A DNA stretch of 57,246 nucleotides from Methanosphaera stadtmanae (lineage in GTDB: Archaea; Methanobacteriota; Methanobacteria; Methanobacteriales; Methanobacteriaceae). Below, piece by piece: positions 43,830 to 52,953 of this stretch. How positions within the stretch are numbered: the first letter of the stretch is position 1; each line of letters begins with the position of its first letter. The stretch spans positions 2,283 to 59,528 of the forward strand of contig SUTQ01000004.1 in the NCBI GenBank assembly GCA_015062805.1, read 5' to 3'. The notes under the pieces were generated by a model. It searched no databases. It was not told the DNA's origin and saw only the letters and a list, made by a program, of their open reading frames with translations. A program made the translations under genes and the position numbers.

Positions 43830-44662
43830 TTTTTCATTTACACTTTTTTTATAATTTTTCTTAAGAAATATTTACTGTTCTATATATTGACTTTTTTTAA
43901 TGCAGTTTAAACTCCTCTTTTTTTAATTTGAAATGGTATATTTTGTCAACTATATGAAACGCTTTTTTGAAGTTTATTGAAAAATATGTAATGGGAAAAC
44001 ACAAATCTGCATATAAAAAAAGGATATTATGGATATTAGTTCTTTAGATTAATCTGGAAAAATGCTACCAACATGAATCAAAAGGAAAGTCAAAGTATCA
44101 ATAAAAACTATTTAGAAATTAAAGACAACATACAGCACAATACAATCCACCTTTGACGAACTAAAAGGAATGAAATTGATCAATAGCAACAAAACCTGGA
44201 AATAAATGGTATGCTATCTCATTGAAAATAAAAGATTAGAATGAAAGTTCAAAGGCTATAATTGTATTTTCATAATAAAAACAAGAGTTTTAATTTTTTA
44301 AAAATTAATGTCTGTAAAATAAGATTTGATTATTTAAAATGGTATGCTAAGAGTAATCCACTTCATGTTTTATCACAGCATTTATCTAAGCAAGTCACCT
44401 TTGTTTTAAACAATGTTTACTTTTGCACCACATGGATTGTTCGTTTCATCGGTTACTAAAGTCAAGCTAATCAACCCAATTGTATCATTTATTATCGCTT
44501 AATTATAGTCTACTGTATCGTTTCTATGACAGTGTCACACCTCTCGATGTATGTCAATTAAGAGCATCATGTTTCAATATGGTGTGTGGAATTTCCTCAG
44601 TAAAAAATTTACCGTAAACTGTGCTTTAGCTTACCAAAAATAATCATTAATTAAAATAATAA
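43830..44662. other. 833-base non-coding stretch, possible decayed gene
   Basis: No convincing gene. A frame through 44140-44250 reads like protein (TFDELKGMKLINSNKTWK) but is cut by stops, and other frames continue similarly, which suggests remnants. AAATGGTATGCTA occurs at 44214-44226 and 44337-44349. The 44440-44640 part is less AT-rich than the rest and could hold a small RNA or old transposon end, but I see no recognisable family. Confidence 0.35.
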
Positions 44663-44737
<75 letters not shown>

Positions 44738-44867
44738 ATATGAAAAATAATTACTCTATAACAGAGTTATTACTATTTATGCCTAAACTTATATATATAC
44801 TTATCTATTAATTATTAGTTTTAATTATATAAGTTGTGTAAATAAATATAATTATTAGTGATATAAA

Positions 44868-45845
44868 ATGTTGGAAAAATATGAGAAAGCTGGGAAAATA
44901 GCATCTAAAGTACGTAAACAGGCAGCTAAAAAAGCTACTGCCGGTATGAAAGTAATCGATTTGATTGATTGGATTGAATCAGAGATTAAAAGTACTGGTG
45001 CTGGACTCTCTTTTCCTTGTAATGTTTCAATAAATCAAATTGCAGCTCATTATACTTCTCCACCTAATGATGATACTGTATTTTGTGAAGGAGATATTGT
45101 TAAAATTGATTTAGGGGCTGAAGTTGATGGTTATGTGTCTGATACTGCAGTTACTGTGATTATTGAGGGGGATAATGCTGATCTCGTTGATGAAGAGGGT
45201 AATCCTTTAAAAATGCCGGGTCGTCTTGATGATGGTAATCCTGTTGTTACTGAGGATGAGTTGGAGGAAAGGCGTGCTATTATTGATGCTTCTAGCAGTG
45301 CTTTAGAAAATGTTATTAGTATTATTAAGGATGGTGTTAGTTTAGAGGAAATTGGTCGTGTGGTTCAGGAAACTATGAACAGTAAGGGTTATAATCCTAT
45401 TGTTAATTTAAGTGGTCATAGTTTGGAACAATATAATTTGCATGCTGGTTTATCTATTCCTAATTATCCTGAAAAGAGTTCGGTTGTCCTTAAAGAGGGT
45501 GATCATGTTGCTATTGAACCATTTGCAACTAATGGTGTAGGTATGGTTAATGATATTCCTAACCATTATATTTATTCATATTTGAGAACTCGTCCTTTAA
45601 GGCAGCCTGATGCTACCAAGTTGTTGAAAAGGATTAGGGATGATTTTACTTATTTCCCTTTTGCTCAGAGACATTTGTTGGATGGTTATGATGAGCATTC
45701 ATTGAATAGGGCTATGCGTCCTTTAATTACTTCCCGTTCTATTTATCCATATAATGCTTTGAAGGAAAAGACGGATGGTATGGTTGCTCAAACTGAACAT
45801 ACTATAATTGTTGAAAAAGATGGTTGTAATGTTACAACTTTATAG
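44868..45845 (+). CDS. map: Methionine aminopeptidase, type II
   Basis: 325 residues. Metal and substrate motifs: CNVSINQIAAHYTSPPNDDTVF (His), VKIDLGAEVDGYVSDTAVTV (two Asp), NLSGHSLEQYNLHAGLSIPN (His), VAIEPFATNG (Glu) and MVAQTEHTIIVEKDG (Glu). The type II helical insert (YSYLRTRPLRQPDATKLLKRI) is present. An extra acidic loop (about 106-140, DNADLVDEEGNPLKMPGRLDDG) follows the second metal strand and makes the protein longer than the usual 295-300. It removes N-terminal Met from nascent proteins. A TATA-like run precedes, but no clear Shine-Dalgarno. Confidence 0.93.
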   Translation: MLEKYEKAGKIASKVRKQAAKKATAGMKVIDLIDWIESEIKSTGAGLSFPCNVSINQIAAHYTSPPNDDTVFCEGDIVKIDLGAEVDGYVSDTAVTVIIEGDNADLVDEEGNPLKMPGRLDDGNPVVTEDELEERRAIIDASSSALENVISIIKDGVSLEEIGRVVQETMNSKGYNPIVNLSGHSLEQYNLHAGLSIPNYPEKSSVVLKEGDHVAIEPFATNGVGMVNDIPNHYIYSYLRTRPLRQPDATKLLKRIRDDFTYFPFAQRHLLDGYDEHSLNRAMRPLITSRSIYPYNALKEKTDGMVAQTEHTIIVEKDGCNVTTL

Positions 45846-45929
45846 TTTTTATTAAGAATCTTTATTTATTAGGAAACTTATAGATTTAATTAGATTTAAA
45901 TTATTTTTTATTATATGAAAAGGACTAAC

Positions 45930-46964
45930 GTGATTCGAATGAATGAGACAGTAGGTATGATTTTATGTGGTGGTTTTGGTAAAAGGCTTAGACCAGTTAC
46001 TGAGACTGTTCCTAAACCATTAGTTGAACTTAAAGAAGATTATACTATTTTAGATAAGCAGTTATTTGACTTTAAGAGTGCAGGTATTTCAAAAGTAATT
46101 CTTTTAACTGGGTTTTTAGGAGAGAAAATCGAGGAACGGTATGGTGACAATTATATGGGAGTGGATATTGAGTATGTTCGTGAAGAACAGCCTCTTGGTA
46201 CTCTTAATGCTATCCGTTTGGGTATGGAACATATGGATGATGGTGTCCAGTGTGTTATACGTAATGGAGATGTTGTTGCTGATTTAAGTATTAAGAAAAT
46301 GGTGGAAGATGGTGAAAAATCTCCATTTGACTTTTCTATATTTGTTACGCAGATGACTTCACCTTATGGTATTGTTGAGTTAAGTGGGGATAAGATAGTT
46401 TCATTTAAGGAAAAGCCTTTGCTTGACTATTATATTAATGGTGGAGTTTATTTCTCTAAAGGTAAATTGGATTTTGGTAATTATAAGACGGGTGATATTG
46501 AGAAAACTATCTTCCCTGAACTTGCCAAGGATAAGAAGTTAGGATATTATAAGGAGAATGGTCTTTTCTGGATGGCTGTTGATACCAGTAAGGAGTTGCA
46601 ACAGGTTCAGGAAGAGTATGAAAACAGGGAGGATAAGCCTTGGGGTTATGAGAAAGTTCTTATTTATACTGAAAAGTATTTGACTAAGGAGTTGTTTATC
46701 AAGGAGGGTTATCAGACCAGTTTCCATTATCATCCTAATAAGGATGAAACTATGTATATTGTCAGTGGTAAGGGTTACATAGAATTTGAGGATAGTAAGG
46801 AATATTTTGGTGCCAAGGATACTGTTAGGATTGAACCTAATACTCCTCATACTATTGTTGCCATTGAGAATACGGTTTTACATGAAGTTTCTACTCCTGA
46901 TTTGGATGATACTATCAGAATCAAGGATTATTATGATTCTCAAACTCCATCGGGTTCTCGATAA
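45930..46964 (+). CDS. Sugar-1-phosphate nucleotidyltransferase fused to a cupin domain
   Basis: About 344 residues; GTG 45930 has AGGA 5 bases before it, while ATG 45915 and 45939 are alternatives. Nucleotidyltransferase domain (1-225): [49 protein letters not shown] and [14 protein letters not shown]. Cupin (about 235-340): [35 protein letters not shown] and [15 protein letters not shown] with the metal His/Glu set. The layout resembles GDP-mannose pyrophosphorylase-phosphomannose isomerase fusions and may supply activated sugars for surface glycans. The nucleotide and sugar are not determined. Confidence 0.83.
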   Translation: MIRMNETVGMILCGGFGKRLRPVTETVPKPLVELKEDYTILDKQLFDFKSAGISKVILLTGFLGEKIEERYGDNYMGVDIEYVREEQPLGTLNAIRLGMEHMDDGVQCVIRNGDVVADLSIKKMVEDGEKSPFDFSIFVTQMTSPYGIVELSGDKIVSFKEKPLLDYYINGGVYFSKGKLDFGNYKTGDIEKTIFPELAKDKKLGYYKENGLFWMAVDTSKELQQVQEEYENREDKPWGYEKVLIYTEKYLTKELFIKEGYQTSFHYHPNKDETMYIVSGKGYIEFEDSKEYFGAKDTVRIEPNTPHTIVAIENTVLHEVSTPDLDDTIRIKDYYDSQTPSGSR

Positions 46965-46996
46965 TTCTTTTTTTTCTATTTTTTTTAGGTTGTGTT

Positions 46997-47617
46997 ATTA
47001 TTAGTGATATAGTTGTTGTTGATTATGGTAGTGGAAATTTACGTAGTATTCATAATGCATTTACTCGTATTGGTAAGGATGTGGTAGTGTCCTCTGATAA
47101 GGATGTTTTGGCTGATGCTGATGCTCTTGTTATTCCGGGGGTTGGTGCTTTTGGTGTTGCTATGAATAATTTGTCTGATTTTGTGGATGTTATCAGGTCT
47201 CATGTGGAATCGGATAAGCCGTTGCTTGGTATTTGTCTTGGTTTGCAGCTTTTGTTTGAGTCAAGTGAGGAAACTCCTGGTGTTAGAGGTTTGGGCTTTT
47301 TTGAAGGTTCCTGTAGGCATTTTGATTTGGATACTTCCTTTAAGATTCCTCATATGGGCTGGAATCAGATTAGGGTTAATGATACTGATTTGAATAATGT
47401 TAGCATTCTTGAGGGTGCAGATAATAAGTATATGTATTTTGTTCATTCGTATTTTATTGATCCTGTATGTAGGGATTATGTTACCGCTTATTGTGATTAT
47501 GGTATGGATGTTCCCGTTGCTGTCGGAAGGGATAACCTTTTTGCTCTTCAGTTTCATCCTGAAAAGAGTGGTAAGGTTGGTCTTGGCATTTTGAAGAATT
47601 TTGTTGATTTGATTTAA
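46997..47617 (+). CDS. hisH: Imidazole glycerol phosphate synthase glutaminase subunit HisH; no standard start codon
   Basis: About 206 residues. The glutaminase is complete: VVVDYGSGNLRSIHNAFTRIG, PGVGAFGVAM, LLGICLGLQLLFE (nucleophile Cys), and LFALQFHPEKSG (His, Glu). The first in-frame ATG/GTG/TTG (GTG 47081) would delete the first strand and YGSGN loop, so translation must begin earlier; in frame lie only ATT 46997, ATT 47000 and ATA 47009, with AGGT 6 bases before 46997. It supplies ammonia to HisF for histidine and AICAR synthesis. No other his gene is nearby. Confidence 0.85.
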   Translation: MISDIVVVDYGSGNLRSIHNAFTRIGKDVVVSSDKDVLADADALVIPGVGAFGVAMNNLSDFVDVIRSHVESDKPLLGICLGLQLLFESSEETPGVRGLGFFEGSCRHFDLDTSFKIPHMGWNQIRVNDTDLNNVSILEGADNKYMYFVHSYFIDPVCRDYVTAYCDYGMDVPVAVGRDNLFALQFHPEKSGKVGLGILKNFVDLI

Positions 47618-47703
47618 TTGTCTTTTTTTGGGAAATTTTATTAATGGTGTATGATATAAATTTTATCATACTTTTTTAGTTATTTGTATTAACAGTGATT
47701 TTT

Positions 47704-49044
47704 ATGGATATGGAAAGTTATGTAAAAAAGTGTATTAGCGAGTCTGAATCTGAGGACGATATTGTAGAAAAACTCAGCTCCATTATCAGGTTCTACAAGG
47801 ATATGAGTGTTTCCGATTCTGATAGGCTTTCTAAGGCCGTTTTTGATGAGGTCAGATTAGTATCCGATATCGGTGAGAGTAAAGTCATGTCTTATCCACG
47901 TTCCAATATTCACATGGGTGAATTCGGTGTGGGTTCCAGGGGTAAGGGCGACTTTTTTGTTCATAGTAAAATCGCTGAGATAATTGGAAATACCTCTGTA
48001 GGCGCTCTTGTCAACCCCACTGCCCAGGATGATGGTGGTGTTGTGGCCATTGACGAAGATTCCCGTTTTGTAACAACAGCCATTGACGGTATCCATTCCC
48101 GTTTGGGTGACTACCCCTTTTTGGCCGGTTTCCATACTGCCAGGGCTACTCTTCGTGACGTCTGTGTTATGGGCGCCAAACCTGTTAGTCTCATAAGCGA
48201 TATTCATTTGGCAGATGATGGTGATGTGGCCAAGATATTGGATTTTACTGCAGGAATCTGTGCTGTTAGTGAGTTGACAGGAGTTCCACTGGTTTCCGGA
48301 AGTACTCTTCGTGTAGGTGGAGACATGGTCCTGGGTGACAGGCTTGTCGGTGCCGTTGGTGCTGTCGGTACTTCATCTGATGTACCTACTGCCAGAAGTG
48401 AAGCCGAAGCGGGGGATGTTATCATTATGACTGAAGGTTCCGGTGGAGGTACCATCACTACCACGGCAATTTACAACAATTATCCTGAGGTCATTGAAGA
48501 GACGTTGAACGTTCAGTTTGTCAAGGCTTCAAATATCCTTAACTCAATTGAAGGTATTCATGCCATGACGGACATTACAAACGGTGGTATTAACGGTGAT
48601 GCCAATGAAATCAACAAAACTACCGGTCTGGGTATCCATCTGTTTGAGAAGAGGATTGTGGACCTTATCAATCCCAGGGTTTATTCAATGTTGAGTGATT
48701 TGGATATTGATCCTTTGGGAGTTTCCATAGATTCGCTCATGATTATTGCTCCGGCAGGTATTGTTGATGAAATTATTGGTTCATTGGCCAGGTCCAACAT
48801 CAGGTCGGACATTATCGGCAGAGTCAATGACAGCGGCAGGACAACAATTGAGTCCGCCGACGGCAAGGTCCGCCTATTGGTTCCCAAGTTCAGGGAAGCT
48901 GCCTATACTCCAGTTAAAAAGGTCGTTGACTCTCTGGATTCAGTTGATTTTGATGAGGGTGCCGCGGAAATTGACAGGGTAACCAATGAAATAATAGCTA
49001 AGAAGGATGAGGTTGTGAGGTGGATAAAGGATAAATATGAATAG
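47704..49044 (+). CDS. AIR synthase-related (PurM/HypE/SelD-like) protein
   Basis: About 446 residues from ATG 47704 (GTG 47695 lies in AGTGAT). PurM fold: AQDDGGVVAIDEDSRFVTTAIDGIHSRLGDYPFLAGFHTARATLRDVCVMGAKP, then the C-terminal lobe with VPLVSGSTLRVGGD and IIMTEGSGGGTITTTAIYN, and MTDITNGGINGDANEIN. An N-terminal helical extension of about 110 residues distinguishes it from PurM. ATP-binding Asp/Gly motifs are intact. Methanogens have several paralogues without assigned substrates. The gene is far richer in G+C than its neighbours (for example 34 of 60 bases at 48301-48360). Its end overlaps the next start by 8 bases. Confidence 0.82.
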   Translation: MDMESYVKKCISESESEDDIVEKLSSIIRFYKDMSVSDSDRLSKAVFDEVRLVSDIGESKVMSYPRSNIHMGEFGVGSRGKGDFFVHSKIAEIIGNTSVGALVNPTAQDDGGVVAIDEDSRFVTTAIDGIHSRLGDYPFLAGFHTARATLRDVCVMGAKPVSLISDIHLADDGDVAKILDFTAGICAVSELTGVPLVSGSTLRVGGDMVLGDRLVGAVGAVGTSSDVPTARSEAEAGDVIIMTEGSGGGTITTTAIYNNYPEVIEETLNVQFVKASNILNSIEGIHAMTDITNGGINGDANEINKTTGLGIHLFEKRIVDLINPRVYSMLSDLDIDPLGVSIDSLMIIAPAGIVDEIIGSLARSNIRSDIIGRVNDSGRTTIESADGKVRLLVPKFREAAYTPVKKVVDSLDSVDFDEGAAEIDRVTNEIIAKKDEVVRWIKDKYE

Positions 49045-49411
49045 TTATGGACAGTTCCTGTTGTATGATGCACTCCTGGCTTTTTTAATTCTTCTTGTAG
49101 TGCTGGTGGGCATGGCTTTTGTTCTTAGCACTGAGGATGATGCCTTGCCCGATTCCAATGTCGCATTGGATAGGCTTATTTTGTTAAGTTCAATTGATGT
49201 TCATGATACTAATCTTCTGCTTTCATTGAGTGCTAACGATTCAAGTGCCCGTAGTGTTGTATGTGACGTTTTGGCAGAGGATTCCTTTGTTATCAGGGAT
49301 TTGACTTTGAATAAAACGCTTATAAATAAAAAAAGTGGGGATTATGTTGACGTATTCTCTGCAAGAAAGGTAGTTGGAGGTCACGAGTATGAATTAATGA
49401 TATATGTCTAG
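49037..49411 (+). CDS. Prepilin-like single-span protein
   Basis: 124 residues. MNSYGQFLLYDALLAFLILL has a short leader, the G-Q junction and a hydrophobic helix to about residue 29, very like MNNKGQIIITDILLYLILLL at 2393. The rest is a small domain with NDSSARSVVCDVLAEDSFVIRDL and GHEYELMIYV. It overlaps the end of the PurM-like gene and its last 4 bases (CTAG) form stop codons for both this gene and the convergent PHP gene. A pilus-like or membrane-anchored role is inferred from the N-terminus. Confidence 0.72.
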   Translation: MNSYGQFLLYDALLAFLILLVVLVGMAFVLSTEDDALPDSNVALDRLILLSSIDVHDTNLLLSLSANDSSARSVVCDVLAEDSFVIRDLTLNKTLINKKSGDYVDVFSARKVVGGHEYELMIYV

Positions 49412-50064
49412 TTAGTTTTCGGTTTTGTCTTTCTTCCTTTTTTTCTTATTACTTCCTTTATTATCAGGTTCATTGGTGTACGTTCTCCGTGGGCCGTTGT
49501 TTTTCCTTTTTTTATGTTTTTCAGTATCTCGTCTACGCTGTCACAGTCAGGCAGTTGTGTGTAGCAGCGTCCTATTCCCTTGATGAAGTGTGCATCGCTT
49601 GCTCCTATTTCCGGAATTTTGTTTTTTTGTGATACCTGCTTTGCAAGGTAGTTTGATATTCCAAGTATGAATCTTGAGTTTTTTGTTTCCATTGCGTCTA
49701 TGTCCAGTTGTCTTACTATGTCTCCCAATCCGCTTCTGTAGTAGCAGTAGGGGTGGGCGGATATTGCTATTCCTGCATTGTCGTGGATTTGGTCTATAGT
49801 TTCTGCCGGAGTTTGAAGTGGTTTGATGTAGTCTGTTATTCCTAGGGCGACTATGTGGCCTTTTGTGCTGCTTACTTCCTCTCCCGGAATTAGGATTAGT
49901 CCTTCATGTTCAAGTTTTCTTGCGGCCCATGTTCCCTCTATTTCATCGTGGTCCGTGATTGCTATTGCATTTAGTCCAATCTTTTGGCTGTATTTTATTA
50001 TATCTTTAAGGGGGGTTATTGAGTCCTTTGAATATTGGCTGTGGATGTGGGTGTCTATTATCAT
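49408..50064 (-). CDS. PHP-domain phosphoesterase
   Basis: 218 residues. Metal motifs in order: IDTHIHSQYSKDS (HxH), AIAITDHDEIEG (DHD), PGEEVSSTKGHIVALG (E..H), AISAHPYCYY and GASDAHFIKGIGRC (SDAH). This is the short TrpH/RNase AM-type PHP family; such enzymes act on 3',5'-bisphosphate nucleotides or short RNAs, but the archaeal members are not well characterised. The C-terminal tail is basic (RKKGRKTKPKTN). Convergent with the prepilin-like gene with shared stop bases. Confidence 0.85.
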   Translation of the reverse strand: MIIDTHIHSQYSKDSITPLKDIIKYSQKIGLNAIAITDHDEIEGTWAARKLEHEGLILIPGEEVSSTKGHIVALGITDYIKPLQTPAETIDQIHDNAGIAISAHPYCYYRSGLGDIVRQLDIDAMETKNSRFILGISNYLAKQVSQKNKIPEIGASDAHFIKGIGRCYTQLPDCDSVDEILKNIKKGKTTAHGERTPMNLIIKEVIRKKGRKTKPKTN

Positions 50065-50168
50065 TTTTTTTCCTCTTTTATATGGATTGTTACTATTTTT
50101 GTGTTTTTATTTATAATATTTTTTTTTACTTTATTTTTTTAATAGTCAATTATATTTATTTAAAAATT

Positions 50169-50259
50169 ACATATATTATATTATAATAAAAATATTTGAT
50201 TATCCAATATCTAATGATCTGCAACGGGTCATTGTCAAAAATTTAACGGAGATTAACTT
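50169..50259 (+). promoter_or_regulatory. fae-hps promoter and leader hairpin
   Basis: TATA-like sequence (CATATATTATATTATAATAA, 50170-50189) is followed by a stem-loop near the expected RNA 5' end: AATGATC (50213-50219) with GGTCATT (50227-50233), one G-T pair and a wobble closing the loop. AACGGAGATTAACTT supplies the ribosome-binding site. Confidence 0.4.
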
Positions 50260-51471
50260 ATGTATGAAATAGGAGAAGCTTTAATTGGTAATGGGCCAGA
50301 ACTTGCTCATATCGACTTGATTGTTGGGGATAAGAATGGTCCTGTAGGAACAGCATTTGCAACTAATATGGGTAACATGTCTGTTGGACACACTCCTTTA
50401 TTGTCTGTTGTAAGACCTAACTTACCAACAAAACCTGCAACACTCATTATACCTAAAGTAACTGTTCAGAATTTAGGTGATGCTAGTAAAATTTTTGGTC
50501 CTGCTCAGACCGCTGTCGCTAGAGCTGTTGCTGATGCAGTAGAGGAAGAAATTATACCTAGGGATATGGTGGAAGACATTGTATTGATGGTTAACGTATT
50601 TATAGATCCTGCTGCAGAAGATTATCGTAAAATTTATCAATTCAACTATGGAGCTACTAAACTTGCAATTAAACGTGCATTTGACAAGTATCCTTCTGTT
50701 GATAAAGTCTTGGCTGAAAAAGATAGGGGAACACACCCAATTATGGGATTCAAAGCTATGAAATTATGGAACCCACCTTACTTACAGGTTGCATTGGATC
50801 TTGATAACGAAGATAAGATGCGCAGCATTATAAGAGATTTACCTAAACGTGAAAGAATCTTGATTGAAGCAGGTACACCTCTTGTTAAAAAATTCGGTGT
50901 AGAAATTATCAGTAAAATCAGGGAAGAAAGGCCTGGTGCTTTCATAATCGCTGATTTAAAAACATTAGATGTTGGAAGGGTAGAAGTTAAAATGGCAGCA
51001 GATGAAACCGCTGATGCAGTTGCTATTTCCGGTTTAGGTACTAATGAATCTATTGAAAAGGCAATCCATGAATGTACCAAGCAGGGTGTCTATTCCATTC
51101 TTGACATGATGAACGTTAAGGATATTCCTGCAAAACTTGAACAACTCAAATTGAAACCTAACATCGTATTGTTACACAGAAACATTGACTCTGAAACAAT
51201 GAGTGACAATGATAACGAACAACAATCCGAATGGGGAAATATACTCGACATTAAAGCTAAGTTAGGTAAAAGAGGTTTAATAGCTGTTGCTGGTGGAGTA
51301 ACTCCTGAAAAAGTTGACACAGCTTTAGGTAATGGTGCTGACATCATTATTGCAGGTCGTTACATTATCGGTTCTTCTGATGTAAGAAGGGCAGCAGATG
51401 ACTTTTTAAGATACATGCCTCAAGATTCTGATACTATGAGGGTAGCTCTTGATGAGGATGAAAAAATTTAG
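50260..51471 (+). CDS. fae-hps: Bifunctional Fae-Hps: formaldehyde-activating enzyme / 3-hexulose-6-phosphate synthase
   Basis: 403 residues. The Fae part (about 1-165) starts [22 protein letters not shown] and continues [21 protein letters not shown], with the catalytic His in the latter stretch. The Hps part (about 170-403) is a TIM barrel: [58 protein letters not shown] and [27 protein letters not shown]. In methanogens the pair makes ribulose-5-phosphate from hexulose-6-phosphate, with the formaldehyde captured on tetrahydromethanopterin. Phi (isomerase) is not nearby. Confidence 0.95.
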   Translation: MYEIGEALIGNGPELAHIDLIVGDKNGPVGTAFATNMGNMSVGHTPLLSVVRPNLPTKPATLIIPKVTVQNLGDASKIFGPAQTAVARAVADAVEEEIIPRDMVEDIVLMVNVFIDPAAEDYRKIYQFNYGATKLAIKRAFDKYPSVDKVLAEKDRGTHPIMGFKAMKLWNPPYLQVALDLDNEDKMRSIIRDLPKRERILIEAGTPLVKKFGVEIISKIREERPGAFIIADLKTLDVGRVEVKMAADETADAVAISGLGTNESIEKAIHECTKQGVYSILDMMNVKDIPAKLEQLKLKPNIVLLHRNIDSETMSDNDNEQQSEWGNILDIKAKLGKRGLIAVAGGVTPEKVDTALGNGADIIIAGRYIIGSSDVRRAADDFLRYMPQDSDTMRVALDEDEKI

Positions 51472-51495
51472 ATGATTTTTTCATCTATTTTTTTT
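51457..51495 (+). terminator. Terminator with the fae-hps stop codon in the loop
   Basis: GATGAAAAAAT (51457-51467) pairs perfectly with ATTTTTTCATC (51475-51485), an 11-bp stem; the loop TTAGATG contains the TAG stop (51469-51471). TATTTTTTTTT follows. Confidence 0.7.
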
Positions 51496-51579
51496 TAAAC
51501 AAAAAAATTTATATATGACTTTTGTAAATATATAGTATTATATCCTAAGATTTGGTCTTAGTAACTTTATTACATGATA

Positions 51580-51722
<143 letters not shown>

Positions 51723-51872
51723 TTTTTATTAATTGGAATTTTTTCTTTTTTTTATCAATCTTTTTTAATACTTTTTTTCTTTTTTGTATTATCTTTTTTA
51801 AGTAACCTATATATTTTACTTTAAATAAACTTATTACTATCAATTAGCTACCAAATGATAATTTGGGGGGTG

Positions 51873-52463
51873 ATGAATTTAGGTACACTTAAATATTTGA
51901 GTTTTTACTCTTTAATAGGTGAAATAGGGATTGTGTGGGATGATAAGACAAAAATTTTAAAACAGGTTGTGTTGCCCGATGTGAATACAAACAAACAGAA
52001 TTATGGGAAGATAGCATTTTCAGGGGTAGTCACAGAAACATCACCTAGCGAAAAAATCTTTCAGTTGATGTCAGATATAAAGGATGTAATTCTCGGAAAG
52101 GAAGTTCATTTCAACATTGAAAGATTTGACTTTTCAGACTTGACGGATTTCCAGAAAGCGGTGCTCACCAAACAAAGTGAAATACCATACGGTAAGGTTA
52201 CATCGTATAAGAAATTGGCAGAAATGATAGGTAAGCCAAAAAGTGCAAGGCCTGTAGCTAATGTTTTGTCTAATAATCTATTTCCTTTAGTAATTCCATG
52301 TCATAGGACTGTACGTTCTGATTGGACTGTTGGAGGATATGCTGGAACTACTGATGGATATTACAAGGAATTTTTATTGGAAAAAGAGGGAATTCTAATT
52401 GACAATGGAATAATATCTAAAAAATTCAGATATCCTGACAATAAAATATCGAAATCCATTTAA
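51873..52463 (+). CDS. ogt: Methylated-DNA--protein-cysteine methyltransferase (Ogt)
   Basis: About 196 residues from ATG 51873; GGGGGGTG touches it, so a slightly later start (TTG 51898) is possible. The DNA-binding helix-turn-helix region reads IPYGKVTSYKKLAEMIGKPKSARPVANVLSNN, followed by the active site FPLVIPCHRTVRSDWTVGGYAG with the acceptor Cys in PCHR. It repairs O6-methylguanine by suicidal alkyl transfer. Confidence 0.92.
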   Translation: MNLGTLKYLSFYSLIGEIGIVWDDKTKILKQVVLPDVNTNKQNYGKIAFSGVVTETSPSEKIFQLMSDIKDVILGKEVHFNIERFDFSDLTDFQKAVLTKQSEIPYGKVTSYKKLAEMIGKPKSARPVANVLSNNLFPLVIPCHRTVRSDWTVGGYAGTTDGYYKEFLLEKEGILIDNGIISKKFRYPDNKISKSI

Positions 52464-52508
52464 AATTTCTTTACTTTTTTTTTAAAAAATAATATTTTTT
52501 GGGGGAGG

Positions 52509-52892
52509 TTATTTGGGTGTTCTCTTAATGAGTATTCTTTCTGCAACAATCTGTGGCGGAATGGTATTTGTAGGATCACCAATTGTATTGACTTCTATAC
52601 GGCAACCCTTTTTCAAATCGCGCATGTTGGTTTCCACCTGTTGATTTTCACTGTTCTCCTTATAAATCTTCGTGTTTTTTGTAATTATTACAGAAGTGTT
52701 CGTCGTGTTAGTTTCATCTTGTATGTAGACCGTTCCAATGCTGTTGTTTGTAATATTGGAACTGCTGGTAGTATTTCCCATAACAACACCTGTTATGTCT
52801 GGCAATTGGTCTACAGTTGCCGCATAAGTTCCATATGCTATCCCCGCCAATATAACCAGAATAGCTAACATTTGTAAAGGAGTAAGTTTCAT
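52509..52892 (-). CDS. Membrane-anchored small beta-domain protein, function unknown
   Basis: 127 residues. An N-terminal hydrophobic helix (LQMLAILVILAGIAYGTYA) acts as signal or anchor. A Thr/Ser/Asn-rich segment (GNTTSSSNITNNS) precedes a small domain with SVIITKNTKIYKE and GCRIEVNTIGDPTNTIPPQIVAERILI, a pattern resembling OB-like or carrier-tag beta domains. Not recognised as a named family. It lies downstream of polB on the same strand after a 61-base gap. Confidence 0.68.
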   Translation of the reverse strand: MKLTPLQMLAILVILAGIAYGTYAATVDQLPDITGVVMGNTTSSSNITNNSIGTVYIQDETNTTNTSVIITKNTKIYKENSENQQVETNMRDLKKGCRIEVNTIGDPTNTIPPQIVAERILIKRTPK

Positions 52893-52953
52893 ATTAATTT
52901 CTCATATTTTCTTGTTATATTATATGTTTTTTAATTATATTATTTTTTAGTAA

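Noticed and set aside
44262-44459. 65-residue open frame in the 44 kb gap
   Set aside because: No ribosome-binding site, no family resemblance and atypical residue composition; treated as chance in a decayed region.
47695-47703. GTG start for the PurM-like gene
   Set aside because: This GTG is part of the AGTGAT ribosome-binding site for ATG 47704; the same reasoning excludes GTG 41713 for ubiD and the GTG before dnaK.
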